Assembly (NCBI GenBank): GCA_018894105.1
Contig: CM032123.1
Location: 22,731,744-22,795,743, forward strand
DNA: 64,000 nucleotides
Origin: Jacaranda mimosifolia
Lineage: Eukaryota > Streptophyta > Magnoliopsida > Lamiales > Bignoniaceae
Reading direction: 5' to 3'
Positions within the stretch are counted from its first letter, which is position 1. The number at the start of each line of letters is the position of its first letter. The notes under the pieces were generated by a model that worked only from the letters and a program-made list of their open reading frames with translations, had not been told where the DNA came from and made no database searches. The translations under genes and the position numbers were made by a program. Below, piece by piece: positions 44,440-55,373 of this stretch.

Positions 44440-46684
44440 TGTTGGAATAGTGCCCCACAGCCAACAGATTGGCATATAAACTATTTCACTTGTAATACAA
44501 TCTTGATTGAATAATAATTATATTTCAATGACCATCTTTACCCTATACTTATTTTACTTCACTAGCATTTGGTTGAAGCCCCTAAATTACACATGACTAC
44601 GGGACTTAGTTGCACTCTGGGAAGTGATCATGAAATAAGTCTTACATGGTCGTGATTTTAAATATTCTAAGTCGTAGAATCTTATAAGATGGGGCATCTA
44701 AGATTCGGATAAACTTGAACTAACAATGCATAAATCCAGAGAGTTGGATATTGCTCCGTTTCATGAACAATCCATATTAGACATATATGCATGTTAGTGG
44801 GTGCTTGTTAGAGAACAAGTTCACTGAAGACCCGCCCAGAGAATCTACTAGATAGCCGTAGTGGCAAGTCGGTAGTGACACGTTTTCTAGCTTACGCTAG
44901 TGCATATAATTAGTTCTTAGACCTGAGGATCCATGGTAACCTTTTGTTTAAGTCCTTATATCTTGACTCTTCCCCGACTACTTAGCGGGTCATCCGAGTT
45001 GAGATTGGATATGAGCTACTTAGATATGGAGGTTTGTGAGATTCAAGATGGATCCATCTCCTTGTTGTTGTGAAGGGCGAATGCATCTCCTATATATTCT
45101 ATAATGATCGATTTCGAGGAGTCATTGTGCAAAGCAGTATGACAATTTGGAAAAGGATTTTTTCCAAGATAAAATCATAAAGGGAAATCGAACATTGAGA
45201 ATAGAGACATAGTTATCGAGGCTATCAAGGATCCGTCAAATATGTTTTTCCTTGGCCTCTTTTGGGAGATAGGAGATGAAAGAACCGTATTTGCATAGCA
45301 AGCGCAGAGCTAGAATGGTTCACCAAGAGCATATTTATTTTGACCAATTAGTTGGGCTCCATGGGCTTGAAGCTAGACATCGACCATGGAGATTGGGTAC
45401 TCTTCAACTAATAGAGATTAATTGAATGAATTATTAGTTTAAAGGAGTTTAAACTAATATGAATATTTCAATATTCCACATATCACAAGAGTTGTGAGCC
45501 CTATGTCCAATGAATGAGATAACCTAATGGGTCACACACAAAAACTTAAAGGAAGTTCTATTTGTTGGGAGGAATTTTCTAAAGAGTTAAAAAAATTATC
45601 CTAGCTGTTTTTGTGGAGAAAATCGTTGGCTAATGTTTTAGTCATTTTGGCTTGATTAATTTAATTGTTAAATTAGTCTAAATAATTTAAGGAGTTAAAT
45701 TAAACAAATTAAATTAAAGAGTTAATTTAATTGGTGCCATATGACTATTAATTAGTCAAGTTAACTTAAGGAGTTAAGTTGAGATATTTTAGCTTAAGGA
45801 GTTAAGTTAGTTGACTTAAGGAGTTACGTTAAATTAATTAATTAAATGAAAGAGTTAATTTCATTAATATGAGGTGTATTTATTTTGGAGGGAAATTAAA
45901 ATAAAGGAGTTAATTTGAGGTTAATTTAGAATTAATTTGGATAACATTTCATAAGATGAAATGTAGATTCAAAGTAAATTCAAATGCAAGTAAAATTCAT
46001 ATTTCACATGCAAGTGGCTTGCCTAGTTGGCAAACCAACTCATGGAGGGTGTGATGCCAACTTGCATCACACCTCCCACTCTATAAATAGGGAGGTGGCC
46101 GGCCATAGCAAGCATGTGTGATGCTTAGATTCCATTTTCCTCACAAATATGTGATTCACTCATGTGTTGAAGTTTCACACAATCCTCACCATTTCTCTCC
46201 ACATTTTCGGTCCTCCTAAACCTTGTTCATGTAGTGATCTAGCTGATTGGAGGAATATTGGAGCTCACCTTAGGTATGTGGATCATAACATTCGAGGCTT
46301 CACATTTGGGGAGCTTTGCTCTTGAAGATTCACTATGGTTCAAAAACTTTGGAGGCTTATTTGGAGCCCTTGACGTGCTTGGATTTGGATGAAATTTTTA
46401 TTGGAGATTCTCAAGTGTGTTGAGGAGTTACCATCCAAATTTCAGCCAATATGGAGTTCATTTTCTTGGTCAAGTGTTGATGTTTGCCTTATGTGGGCAG
46501 ATTGACAGTTTTGAAGAGTTCATTGTTGTCATCCACATCTACCTTAGGATTTAAGTGATCCAGGTAATTTCTGCCCTTAAATCCATTTTAAAATCATGAT
46601 TAGATTCTTGTATGAGCAATATTCAAGTTTTTATTTCGCTATTTTTGCTTTATAACTTGGATCCTTGTGCTATTCCTTACTTCA
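44440..46684 (+). repeat. Copia element, 5' LTR
   Basis: TGTTGGAATAG to CCTTACTTCA. The promoter region has TATAAATA at 46082-46089, with an inverted repeat GGTGTGATGC/GCATCACACC (46048-46057 and 46064-46073) just upstream. The stretch 45640-45930 has repeated 'aaggagttaagtt' and 'agttaatttaatt' units. No gene is seen; the frame at 44323-44514 crosses the insertion border and is an artefact. Confidence 0.95.
46048..46089 (+). promoter_or_regulatory. TATA box with upstream hairpin, 5' LTR of copia element
   Basis: TATAAATA (46082-46089) is preceded by a 10-bp perfect stem with a 6-base loop (46048-46073). The 3' LTR has the same layout: stem 54140-54163, TATAAATA 54173-54180. The spacing between stem and TATA is about 8-9 bases. 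Confidence 0.75.
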
Positions 46685-46686
46685 AG

Positions 46687-46700
46687 TGGTATCGGAGCCA
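46687..46700 (+). promoter_or_regulatory. Primer-binding site of the copia element
   Basis: TGGTATCGGAGCCA, two bases after the LTR end; one change from the usual TGGTATCAGAGCC initiator-Met-tRNA site. Confidence 0.9.
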
Positions 46701-48690
46701 GGTTCATGCTTTAATTTGGATTTTGATTGATTGATTCATGTGGTGAATTGATCTAAATCACCAAATAGTTGATCCAATTGATGGATTTGAGTGCTTGGTT
46801 GATGTTTCTTGTGGCTCCTTTGATGATGATTTGAAATATGTTAATATGTGTTTTAAGTGTTAATTCATATGTTAATATGATTTTAATTCATGGATGATAA
46901 TGTTAAATGTTGATTTGGTGTTGGATTATGTTATATGTTGATACAATATGTTTAAATTGGCCTTACGGTGTTTTGGTCATTTGTGGATCCATTTCAATTG
47001 GAGTTAAATGGAGAGTTTTGAAGAATGTTGATTTTTACTTAAACTTGAGTTTTGAAGCATGTTTGAGCACTTGAATTTTCAATTTTAAAAGGTGTTTTAA
47101 TTCTGGAAATTTATCTAATATGTGTGATTTAGTGTTATGGAGGTGTCCATGATTTTTTGGTGCACAAAAGTTGGACCAAAATAGCCTTGATTTGGTCTTT
47201 AAGCTAAAACAAGGTAGTTGCCATGCATGATTGGGCGCTGGCTGAGCAGCGGGTGCGTTCCTGTCACATGGCCGTGCAACAGCACCCGATTTAGTTTTGG
47301 ATAGGTTTTGAGGCTTATTTTGTGTTGTTTTTGTGCTCAAAATTAAACTAATTCATGCTAATTAGATGTACAAGTGTTGTGCAAGTTCTCAAAATTATGT
47401 TTGACATTTTTGAATGCTTTTAAAGTTTTGTTCAAATTAGTCTTCAATTATGTGCAAAAATGAGATGCATAATTGTTATGCTTATTTTTGCTAGTTAATT
47501 AATTGTTTATGAGATAAGCATTTAAATTGTGGAATTAAATGCTAATTCTTACTTATTGTTCATTTAATTATTGAATGGATGATGAATCAATGGGGATGAA
47601 CATGAGCCTTTAATATTGATTTTATTTGTTTCAAGTTGTTGAAAAGGGTTGTATTAAATTGGGGCTTGCATGTCTCTTAATTTCTATCTTGTAATTGTTA
47701 TGAAAGTAGAATCACTAGGAGTGAGGATTTCTTTCCTCATGTAATTGTTGCAGGGAGACAAGAAGACCATTGGAGATATGAAGACTCATGAATATATGAG
47801 ATATATTTATGTAATAGCTAGATTTAATCAACCTACTTAAAATCAATTAAGTAGTGCACCTATGGTTCTAAAGTACACTACTTGGTTAAGGCTCATGGTC
47901 ATCCCACCCTAGGAGCATGATAGGCGCATTTACTTATTTATGTTTTCTTTATCCAATTGATGTATGAGATGCATGGTTAGGATATAGAAAACCTAGATAA
48001 GAGAAGATAAAATTGATGAGATCTTTGCAAGCAAGAAAATTCCTCCATTTAGAGGAGTCTAAGTGGTTTCAAAATATTAAGTCAAAATGGATATTAATTA
48101 AAAATAGTTTTAATTAATTTATGCTTGCCACCAATAGTATGTGACATGAGATCCTACTACATTTGCGTAATATCTCACGAGTTGTGGGTCACGCTTATAG
48201 GAAAATCTATGATCACTTACTTAACATACAATGCACCTTTGATTTGACGCTTCCTAAGCATTGTCTCATGAGTTGTGGAATGTCATAGTGCGGTTTCAAA
48301 TCAAAGATTGATTAGTGGGTTCGACTTAACACCTAGTAATATAAATGTCACACGAGTCTCGAGTCTACATGAAAGTAAGGCAAAATATATCAAAGGTTGC
48401 ATAGAGATGCAATTAGCAAAAGTTGCTTACCTTAGGATTGTTTGTGGATGTCTCACAAGTCGTAGGTCCACTACAAGTCCTTTTGGACCTTGATTCTCAC
48501 TAGAAAATGAGATTTCACGAATTCTTCTAGGGGATGAGGAATTTGATAAAATACTGGGAGAAAAACATGCTTGAAAGTCCATGAACATGTTTTCAATATC
48601 CATATTCAATCACATGCTTCTGCTTTCATTTTCCCCTTTGTAGATTTTTGAAATCTCAAAAGAAAAAAAAAGGCTAAGAATCCACTCAAC
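46700..48690 (+). other. Leader of the copia element, no gene
   Basis: About 2 kb between PBS and Gag. I see no conserved domain. The minus-strand frame 47035-47340 and the plus-strand frame 48275-48493 have no recognisable motifs. Long leaders are common in large copia elements. It ends with an A-run (48661-48671) shortly before Gag. Confidence 0.6.
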
Positions 48691-49470
48691 ATCATTTTGG
48701 AAACCTATAAACTCACCAGGCCTAACTTCTGTGATTGGCTAAGAAACCTCAAGATTATACTTGATTCCGAAAAGAGGACCTATGTGCTTAATCAAAGTTT
48801 GCAGGATACCATTGGTGATGATGTCGATGATGAGGTACGTGAAACATTCACGAAGTGGTTAGATGATGATCTACATACATGTTGCCTTATGATGGCTTCT
48901 ATGTCTAGTAAACTCTAGAAGTCTCATGAGCACATGAAAACTGCTCACGAGATGCATATACACCTACAAGAGTTGTATGTCGTGCAAACTAGACATGAAA
49001 GGTTTTCATTATCTAAGGAGCTCTTCCGGACTAGAATGAACGAATGCTCAAGTGTCCATGGTCATGACCTTAAAATGATCGGTCTCATTGAAAAGCTTGG
49101 TCAGTTGGATATAGTCATGGACAATGAGCTTTATTTGGATTTGATCCTTCAATCATTACCTAGCTCTTTTGACCAATTTGTTATGAACTTCAACATAACA
49201 AAGCAAGAGGTTACGATTAATGAATTTGTCAATATATTGGTGACCGCCAAGGTAACTATCAAAAAGGACAAGCTTCTTATGCTTGCTTTCTCTTCCAAGT
49301 CTAAAGGCCCTAGGGGTGCTAGAAAGGGAGGTAAGAATAAGAAGAGTTCTTCCTCAAAGGGAAAGCAACCCTTGAAAATCTCGGGTGGAGTCAAGAAAAA
49401 GAAAGAAGTGAAAGCCGATACAACTTGTTTCTACTATGGCGAGAAAGACCATTGGAAGAGAAATTGAAAG
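48690..49470 (+). pseudogene. Copia element Gag
   Basis: UBN2-type copia Gag. METYKLTRPNFCDWLRNLKI (48697 on; a Gly is usual where Arg stands in TxPN) and DVDDEVRETFTKWLDDD precede a stop at 48916. The second frame 48934-49467 continues with MKTAHEMHIHLQELY, LFRTRMNECSSVHGHDLKMI, LILQSLPSSFDQFVMNFNI and a basic GKNKKSSSSKGKQPLK tail. The zinc knuckle is CFYYGEKDHWKRN followed by a stop: the second Cys is Tyr and the last Cys codon is a stop. This frame of 177 residues is the best preserved stretch of the element. The true start may lie slightly upstream, near 48670. Confidence 0.93.
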
Positions 49471-49940
49471 GAGTATCTTACAACCCTTGGGAAGGGTATG
49501 TACTTTATTGAAGTACACTTAACAATGAATTCTTCCTCATGGGTATTTGATACTGCCTTTGGTTCTCACCTTTGTAATTCGTTACAGGGAATGGAAAGAA
49601 GAAATAGTCTCAATGATGGGGATATGATCCTACACCTAGGCAATGGAGCAAACATTGTGGGCAAAGTTGAAGGCCCTATCAGGTTAGACTTGGGGAACTC
49701 CTACATTGTACTTGATCCATGCTATTATATACCCAACTTTGTTAAGAACATTATTTTTATTCCTATTTTGGATAATAAAGGATATGATTTTTCTATATCT
49801 AATGGGAATTTGAAGGCATTAAAGAATGATTCTTTAATTGCACATGGTACATTAAACAATGGATTATACATTTTGGATTCTCAACCATTATTCATACACA
49901 TTCAACAAAGTAAGAGAAAATTAGATATCTAAGAAGATGC
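49471..49940 (+). pseudogene. Copia element protease
   Basis: Frame 49498-49932. WVFDTAFGSHLCNSLQG corresponds to W-x-x-D-T/S-G-x-x-S-H; the Gly after DT is Ala here. GDMILHLGNGANIVGKVEG, CYYIPNFVKNIIF and LNNGLYILDSQ follow in the family's order and lead to the pre-integrase part. It is open for 144 residues, with the stop at 49932 between PR and INT. Confidence 0.9.
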
Positions 49941-50760
49941 CATGTTGTGGCCTACAAAACGTGGACATATTTCCAAAAATAGGATAAACAAGTTAGAAGC
50001 TCTCAAAGAACTAAACATTAGTGGCATAGAAGATCTTCCTACTTGTGAATCTTGTTTAAAGGGATAAATAACCAAGGCTCCTTGTGTAGGACAAACGGAG
50101 AAAACCACAAGTCATTTGGATTTGATCCATACAGATGTTTGTGGACCACTAAGAGTTAGTGCGAGATGTGGCATTTCATACTTCATTACCTTCACCGATG
50201 ATTATACTCGGTTCAGACACGTGTATCTTATGAAGTACAAGTTCGAAGCTTTTGAAAAGTTCAAAGAGTATATGAATGAAGTAGAAAATCAATGGGGACT
50301 AAGTATTAAAGCTCTTTGATTAGATTGAGGAGAAAAATACTTACATACCCAATTCTTGGATTATCTGAAGGAAAATGAGATTATCTCTCAATGGACTCCA
50401 CCCAGCACACCCCAACATAATGGAGTTGCTGAGAGGAGAAATTGTACCTTGTTGGACATGGTACGTTCTATGTTGAGCTTTATCAATGTGCCTATATCCT
50501 TTTGGGAATTTGCCTTAACAATGGCGGTGAAGCTACTAAATATAGTACCCTCAAAGTCGGTGCCAAAGACACCACATGAGATATGGTATGGCAAAGCACC
50601 TTCTTACTATTTTCTAAGAGTTGAGGGGTCTCCCGCTTATGTCAAGCGGTTAGTGGGAGACAAGTTGGATGCGAGATCTACCTTATGCAAGTTTGTGGGA
50701 TGCCCAAGAGAATCTTTGGGTTATTTTTTATGATCCCTTGGAACAAAAGGTGTTTGTTTG
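49941..50760 (+). pseudogene. Copia element integrase
   Basis: The pre-integrase zinc part is GHISKNRINKLEALKE with CESCLKG (49966-50067). The core is SHLDLIHTDVCGPLRVSARC (first Asp, about 50113-50170), FITFTDDYTRFRHVYLMKYK, a stop-damaged second motif LD-stop-GEKYL (about 50323-50345; the usual RSDRGGEY is spoiled) and STPQHNGVAERRNCTLLDM (catalytic Glu, about 50405-50460). After it HEIWYGKAPSYYFLRVEG and CKFVGCPRESLGYFL reach 50733. The minus-strand frame 50388-50594 is a shadow. Confidence 0.93.
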
Positions 50761-50978
50761 ATGGAATGCCACCTTTTTGGAAAAAAAAAATTTCCATTAA
50801 TTAGAAATGACGTTGTTGTTGAACTTGATGAAGTTCAAGATGATCATAAAATCCCACAAGCGATAGAAACAAGTGAACATCAAGAGCCTTGCACACAACC
50901 TCTAAGAAGGTTGGACCAAATCAAGAAGCAACATGAAAGGTTTGGATTCCTTCACGAAATGGGCCAACCGGATAGTTA

Positions 50979-51900
50979 ACTGAATTCCTATGAGGAAGCT
51001 ATATTGGATATAGATTCGGGACATTGGCATGATACCATGAAATTCAAAATGGACTCCATGTACTCCAATAAAACACCAGAGGATATGGTACCCATTGGTT
51101 GCAAGTAGATCTATAAGCGAAAACTAATAGTCGATGGAGAAGTTGTGACCTTTAAGGCGCGACTAGTGGCAAAATGTTATACTCAGAGACCTGGTATTGA
51201 TTTCGAGGAAACCTTTTCACCGGTCTTTATGCCTGTGTCCATTCAAATTTTACTTTCCATAATAGCATATTATGACTATGAGATATGGCAAATAGATGTG
51301 AAAACCACTTTCCTCAATGGAAACATTGAAGAAGAAATCTATATGGTGCAACCATAAGGTTTTACATCCAAAGAGAGTGAGCAAAAGGTTTGCAAACTTG
51401 AGAGATTCATTCATGGATTCAAACAGGCATCCCAAAGTTGGAACATATGTTTTGATAAGATAGTCGAATCGTTTAGCTTTGTCAAAAATGTATATAAACC
51501 TTGTGTGTACAAGAAGGCTAGTGGGAGTAGTATACAATTTATCGTGCTTTATGTCGATGACATTCTTTTCATTGAGAATGAGAGAGAAATGTTAGATTGT
51601 ACTAAAGCATGGTTATCTATACAATTCTCTATGAAGGATTTGGGAGAAGCATCCCACGTATTAGAAATATGGTTCTATAGAGATAGATCAAGGAGGGTGT
51701 TGGGGCTTTCCCAAACACCGTATATTGACAAGATATTAAAGAGGTTTACTGTGGAGAAATCAAAGAAGGGATTCATCCCTATGGGACACAGTCTTCGTCT
51801 CTCCAAGTCTATGGCCCCTAAGACTGACGACGAGAGAGAAAGAATATCCCACGTACCTTATACATATGCTATTGGGAGCATAATGTATGCCGTTTAGTGT
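50979..51900 (+). pseudogene. Copia element reverse transcriptase
   Basis: SYEEAILDIDSGHWHDTMKF (50980 on), GCK-stop, [20 protein letters not shown] (51148-51210), [20 protein letters not shown] (51282-51345), RFIHGFKQASQSWNICFD and LYVDDILFIENEREMLD with the catalytic YVDD (about 51550-51570), SMKDLGEASHVLEIWFYRD, LSQTPYIDKILKRF and TYAIGSIMYAV (to 51897). The catalytic residues survive; stops at 51106, 51355 and 51897 break the chain. The minus-strand frame 51250-51537 is a shadow. Confidence 0.94.
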
Positions 51901-52530
51901 ACAACCCCGGATATAGCACACACTCTAAGTGTTACGAGTCATTTTTAATCCGACATCAATTAATTTCATTGGAAAGTCGTAAAAGCAATCCTTAAGTACT
52001 TTGAAAGAACTAAGGATTTATTTTTGGTGTACGGTAATGGAGAATTGAAACTCGAAGGGTTTTTGGATTCTAGTTTCCAATCTGATGTAGATGACCTAAA
52101 ATCCATTTCTAGATTTATATTTTTCCTCAATGGCGGCACGGTGAGTTGGAAGAGTTCCAAACAAGACACCAAAGCTAATTCAACCATATAAGCGGAATAC
52201 ATTGCAGCTTCGAAAGCTACAAAGGAATGTGTTTGGATGAAAAACTTCATCCAATAGTTGGATGTAGTGCCTAACATTACTGAGCCTGTAGTTGTCTTCT
52301 GTGACAACAATGGAGCGATTACGCAAGCAAAAGAGCCAAGATCTCATAAGCGATCCAAGCACATTTTGAGGCGTTATCATTTGATCTGTGAGATCATTGA
52401 TAGCTGCGATATTTGAGTGGAGAGGGTAGCCTTAGAAGAGAATATTGCAGATCCATTAAATAAACCCCTAATGCAAAAGGTCTTTGAAAGACATCTTGAG
52501 AAGATGGGTTTTAAGACTATGGAGATTGGC
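51900..52530 (+). pseudogene. Copia element RNase H
   Basis: KVVKAILKYFERTKDLFLVY, GFLDSSFQSDVDD (first Asp, about 52068-52095), STI, stop, AEYIAASKATKECVW (the usual STTEAEY has lost its first Glu to a stop, about 52180), VVFCDNNGAITQAKEPRSH (about 52290-52350) and NIADPLNKPLMQKVFERHLE. It ends about 20 bases before the 3' LTR. Minus-strand frames 51966-52380 are shadows. Confidence 0.92.
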
Positions 52531-52549
52531 TATAGGACAAGTAGGAGAT

Positions 52550-54777
52550 TGTTGGAATAGTATCCCACAGCTAATTAGATTGACATATAAACTATTTCAC
52601 TTGTGATACAATCTTTATTGAATGATATTCATATTTCACTAGCCATCTTCATCTTATGCTTATTTTACTTCACTAGCTTTTGGTTGAAGCCCCTAAATCA
52701 CACATGACTACGGGACTTGGTTGCACTCTGGGAGGTGATTATGAAATAAGTCTTACATGGTCATGATTTTAAATATTCCAAGTCATAGAATCATATAAGA
52801 CATAGCATCTAAGATTCAGATAGACTTGCACTAACAATGCATAGATCCAAGGAGTTGGATATTGCTCCATTTCGTGAGCAATGCATGTTAGACGTGGGTG
52901 CATGTTAGTGGGTGCTTGTTAGAGAACAGGTTCACTGAAGATCTGCCCAGAGAATCCACTAGATAGCCGTAGTAGCAAGTTCTCTAGCTCACAGTAGTAC
53001 GTATAATTAGTCCTCAGACTTCAGGATCCATGGTAACCTTGTGTTTAGGTCCTTATATCTTGACTCTACTCCAACCACTTAGCGGGTCATCCGGGTTGAG
53101 ATTGGATATGAGCCACTTAGACATGGAAGTTTGTGAGATCCAAGATGGGATCCATCTCTAGGTTGTTGTGAAGGGCGAGTGCATCTCCTATGTATTCTAT
53201 AATAATCTATTCCAAGGAGTCCTTGCATAAGGCAGTATGACAATTTGGAAAAGGAGTTTTCCAAAGATGAGGTCATAAAGGGGAATCAAACATTAGAAAT
53301 AGAAACATAATTATCTAGGCTATTAGGGAGCCGACAAATATCTTGTCTTATGCCTCTTTCAGGAGATAGGAGATGGAAGGACCGTATTTGCATGGCAAGC
53401 GCAGAGCTAGAATGGTTCACCAAGAGTATATTCATTTCGACCAATTAGTTGGGCTTCATGGGCTTGAGGCTAGACATCGACCATGGAGTTGGGTACTCTT
53501 CAATTAATAAAGATTAATTGAATGAGTTATTAGTTTAAAAGAGTTTAAACTAATGCGAATATTTCAATATTCAATATATCACAAGAGTTCTGAGCCCATC
53601 TCCAATAAACAAGAAAACCTAATGGGTCACACACAAAAGTCTAAAGGAAGTTCTATTTGTTGAGAGGAATTTTCTAAAGAGTTAGAAAAATTTTCCTAGC
53701 TGTTTTTGTGGAGAAAATCAGTTGGCTAATTATTTAGTCATTTTGGCTTGATTGATTTAATTGTTAAATTAGTCAAAATAATTTCAAGAGTTAAATTAGA
53801 GTAATTAGATTAAGAAGTTAATTTAATTGGTGACATGTGACTATTAATTAGTTAACTTAAGGAGTTAAGTTGGCACCTTCTAGCTTGAGGAGTTAAGTTA
53901 GTTGACTTAAGGAGTTATACCAAATTAATTAATTAAATTGAAGAGTTAATTTAATTAATATGAGGTGTATTTATTTTGGAGGGAAATTCAAATGAAGGAG
54001 TTTATTTGCGGTTAATTTAGAATTAGTTTGGTTGACATTTCATAAGATGAAATATAGATTCACATTAAATTCAAATGCAAGTGAAATTCATATTTCACAT
54101 GCAAGTGGCATGCCCAGTTGGCAAACCACCTCATGGAGGGTGTGATGCCAACTTGCATCACACATCCTACTCTATAAATAGAGAGGTGGCGAACCTAGCA
54201 AGGATGTGTGATGCTTAGATTCCATTTTTCCGTCTAAAAGTGTGATTCAATCATGTGCTGAAATTTCACCCAATCCTCACCATTTCTCTCCATATTTTTA
54301 GTCATCCTACACCTTCTTCTTCTAGTGATCTAGCTGATTAGAGAAAGATTGGAGCTCTGCTTGGGTGTGTGGATCATAACATTAGAGGCTTCACATTTGG
54401 GGAGCTTTGAAGATCCACCGTAGTTCAGAAATTTTGGTGGCTCATTTGGGGGCCTTTTCGTGCTTGGATTTGGTGAAATTTTTTCCTGGAGATTCTCAAG
54501 TGTCTGGAGGAGTTTCCATCCAAATTTTATCTAATTTGGAGTTTATTTTCTTGGTCAAGTGTTGACGTTTTCCTACTGTGTGCGGATTGACAATTTTGAA
54601 GAGTTCATTATTGTCATCCACATCTACCTCATCTACCTTTGGATTTAAGTGATCTAGGTAATTTTTACCTCTAAATCCACTTTAATAGCATGATAAGATC
54701 CTTGGATGAGGAATAATCAAGTTTTTATTTAGCTATTTTGCTTTATAACTTGGATCCTTGTGCTATTCTTTACTTCA
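52550..54777 (+). repeat. Copia element, 3' LTR
   Basis: TGTTGGAATAG to CTTTACTTCA. The PPT is the purine-rich GGACAAGTAGGAGA just left of it. TATAAATA at 54173-54180 with upstream stem GTGTGATGC/GCATCACAC (54140-54148 and 54155-54163). The frame at 53079-53276 on the minus strand is LTR sequence also seen near 63777-63995. Confidence 0.95.
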
Positions 54778-55373
54778 ATAACGTCATATTGGGAAGACCA
54801 ACTCTAAATTTCTTTCAAGTGGTAGTATCAATCTAAAACATGAAGATAAAGTTCATGTACCGAGTAGAATAGGTGGAGCTATCGGAGACCAGCGTACTAC
54901 TAGAGAGTGCCATGCCAACATCCTGAAACGAATAAAGGTCCCTGCTGTCGGTTTGAATGATGTAAGGAGAGGTCGGCAAAACAAGTGGCAAGACAAAGGC
55001 AAATATGTGATGGAAGAAGCCAGTGCCATTGTTATGCTTATACAATGAATCGATCTCTAGGCGGAAGAATCAACATTGTGCGAGATCGCATCTCTAGAGA
55101 CTTTCTGCCAAGAAGATGTTTATGTCAACTGTTCAACTTCTACAGTAGAGAGGGAGTCGCCCTTAGGATAAATAAGTTTGCACTCTGCGGTGCATTAAAG
55201 TTTATTTTTTCTTTTTGAATTATGCCAGTGGTTAGGATTTCTTATTCCAAGTCTCAAGTTTTTGCTTTTAACTAGTTAGATGTTTCCCCAGTAGTTAAAA
55301 ATGAAAGACCATCCTAGATTAGGAAGAACACCCTTTCCTTTGTTTACTTTAATAAAATGTCTTTAATGTTATC
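54778..55373 (+). pseudogene. Tat element B protease end and following sequence
   Basis: Immediately after the second ATAAC the frame resumes as VILGRPTLNFF (54783-54815), the gypsy protease C-terminal signature that belongs after AYN at 44439. Then come RIGGAIGDQRTTRECHANIL (about 54858-54920) and GRQNKWQDKGKYVMEEASA (about 54970-55025), matching the PR-to-RT linker of Tat elements. After about 55050 I cannot follow a pol domain; the sequence resembles a 3' untranslated region ('tttactttaataaaatgtct'). RT and INT therefore seem deleted. The frame 54985-55218 is mixed. Confidence 0.8.

Larger units (their letters stand above)
44440..54777 (+). mobile_element. Full-length large-LTR Ty1/copia retrotransposon
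   Basis: The element is 10.3 kb. LTRs are 44440-46684 (2245 bp) and 52550-54777 (2228 bp), with perfect ATAAC duplications (44435-44439 and 54778-54782). The order is LTR, PBS, 2-kb leader, Gag, PR, INT, RT, RNase H, LTR. It inserted into the protease of Tat element B between the codons for AYN and VILGRP. The LTRs differ at roughly one base in eight over their first 300 bases by eye, so it is old; all genes carry stops. Other LTRs of the family in the window are at 1-444, 874-1923, 59904-62094 and 63266-64000. Confidence 0.96.

Noticed and set aside
47035..47340. 101-residue minus-strand frame in the copia leader
   Set aside because: No motif, antisense to the element leader, low complexity; not called.
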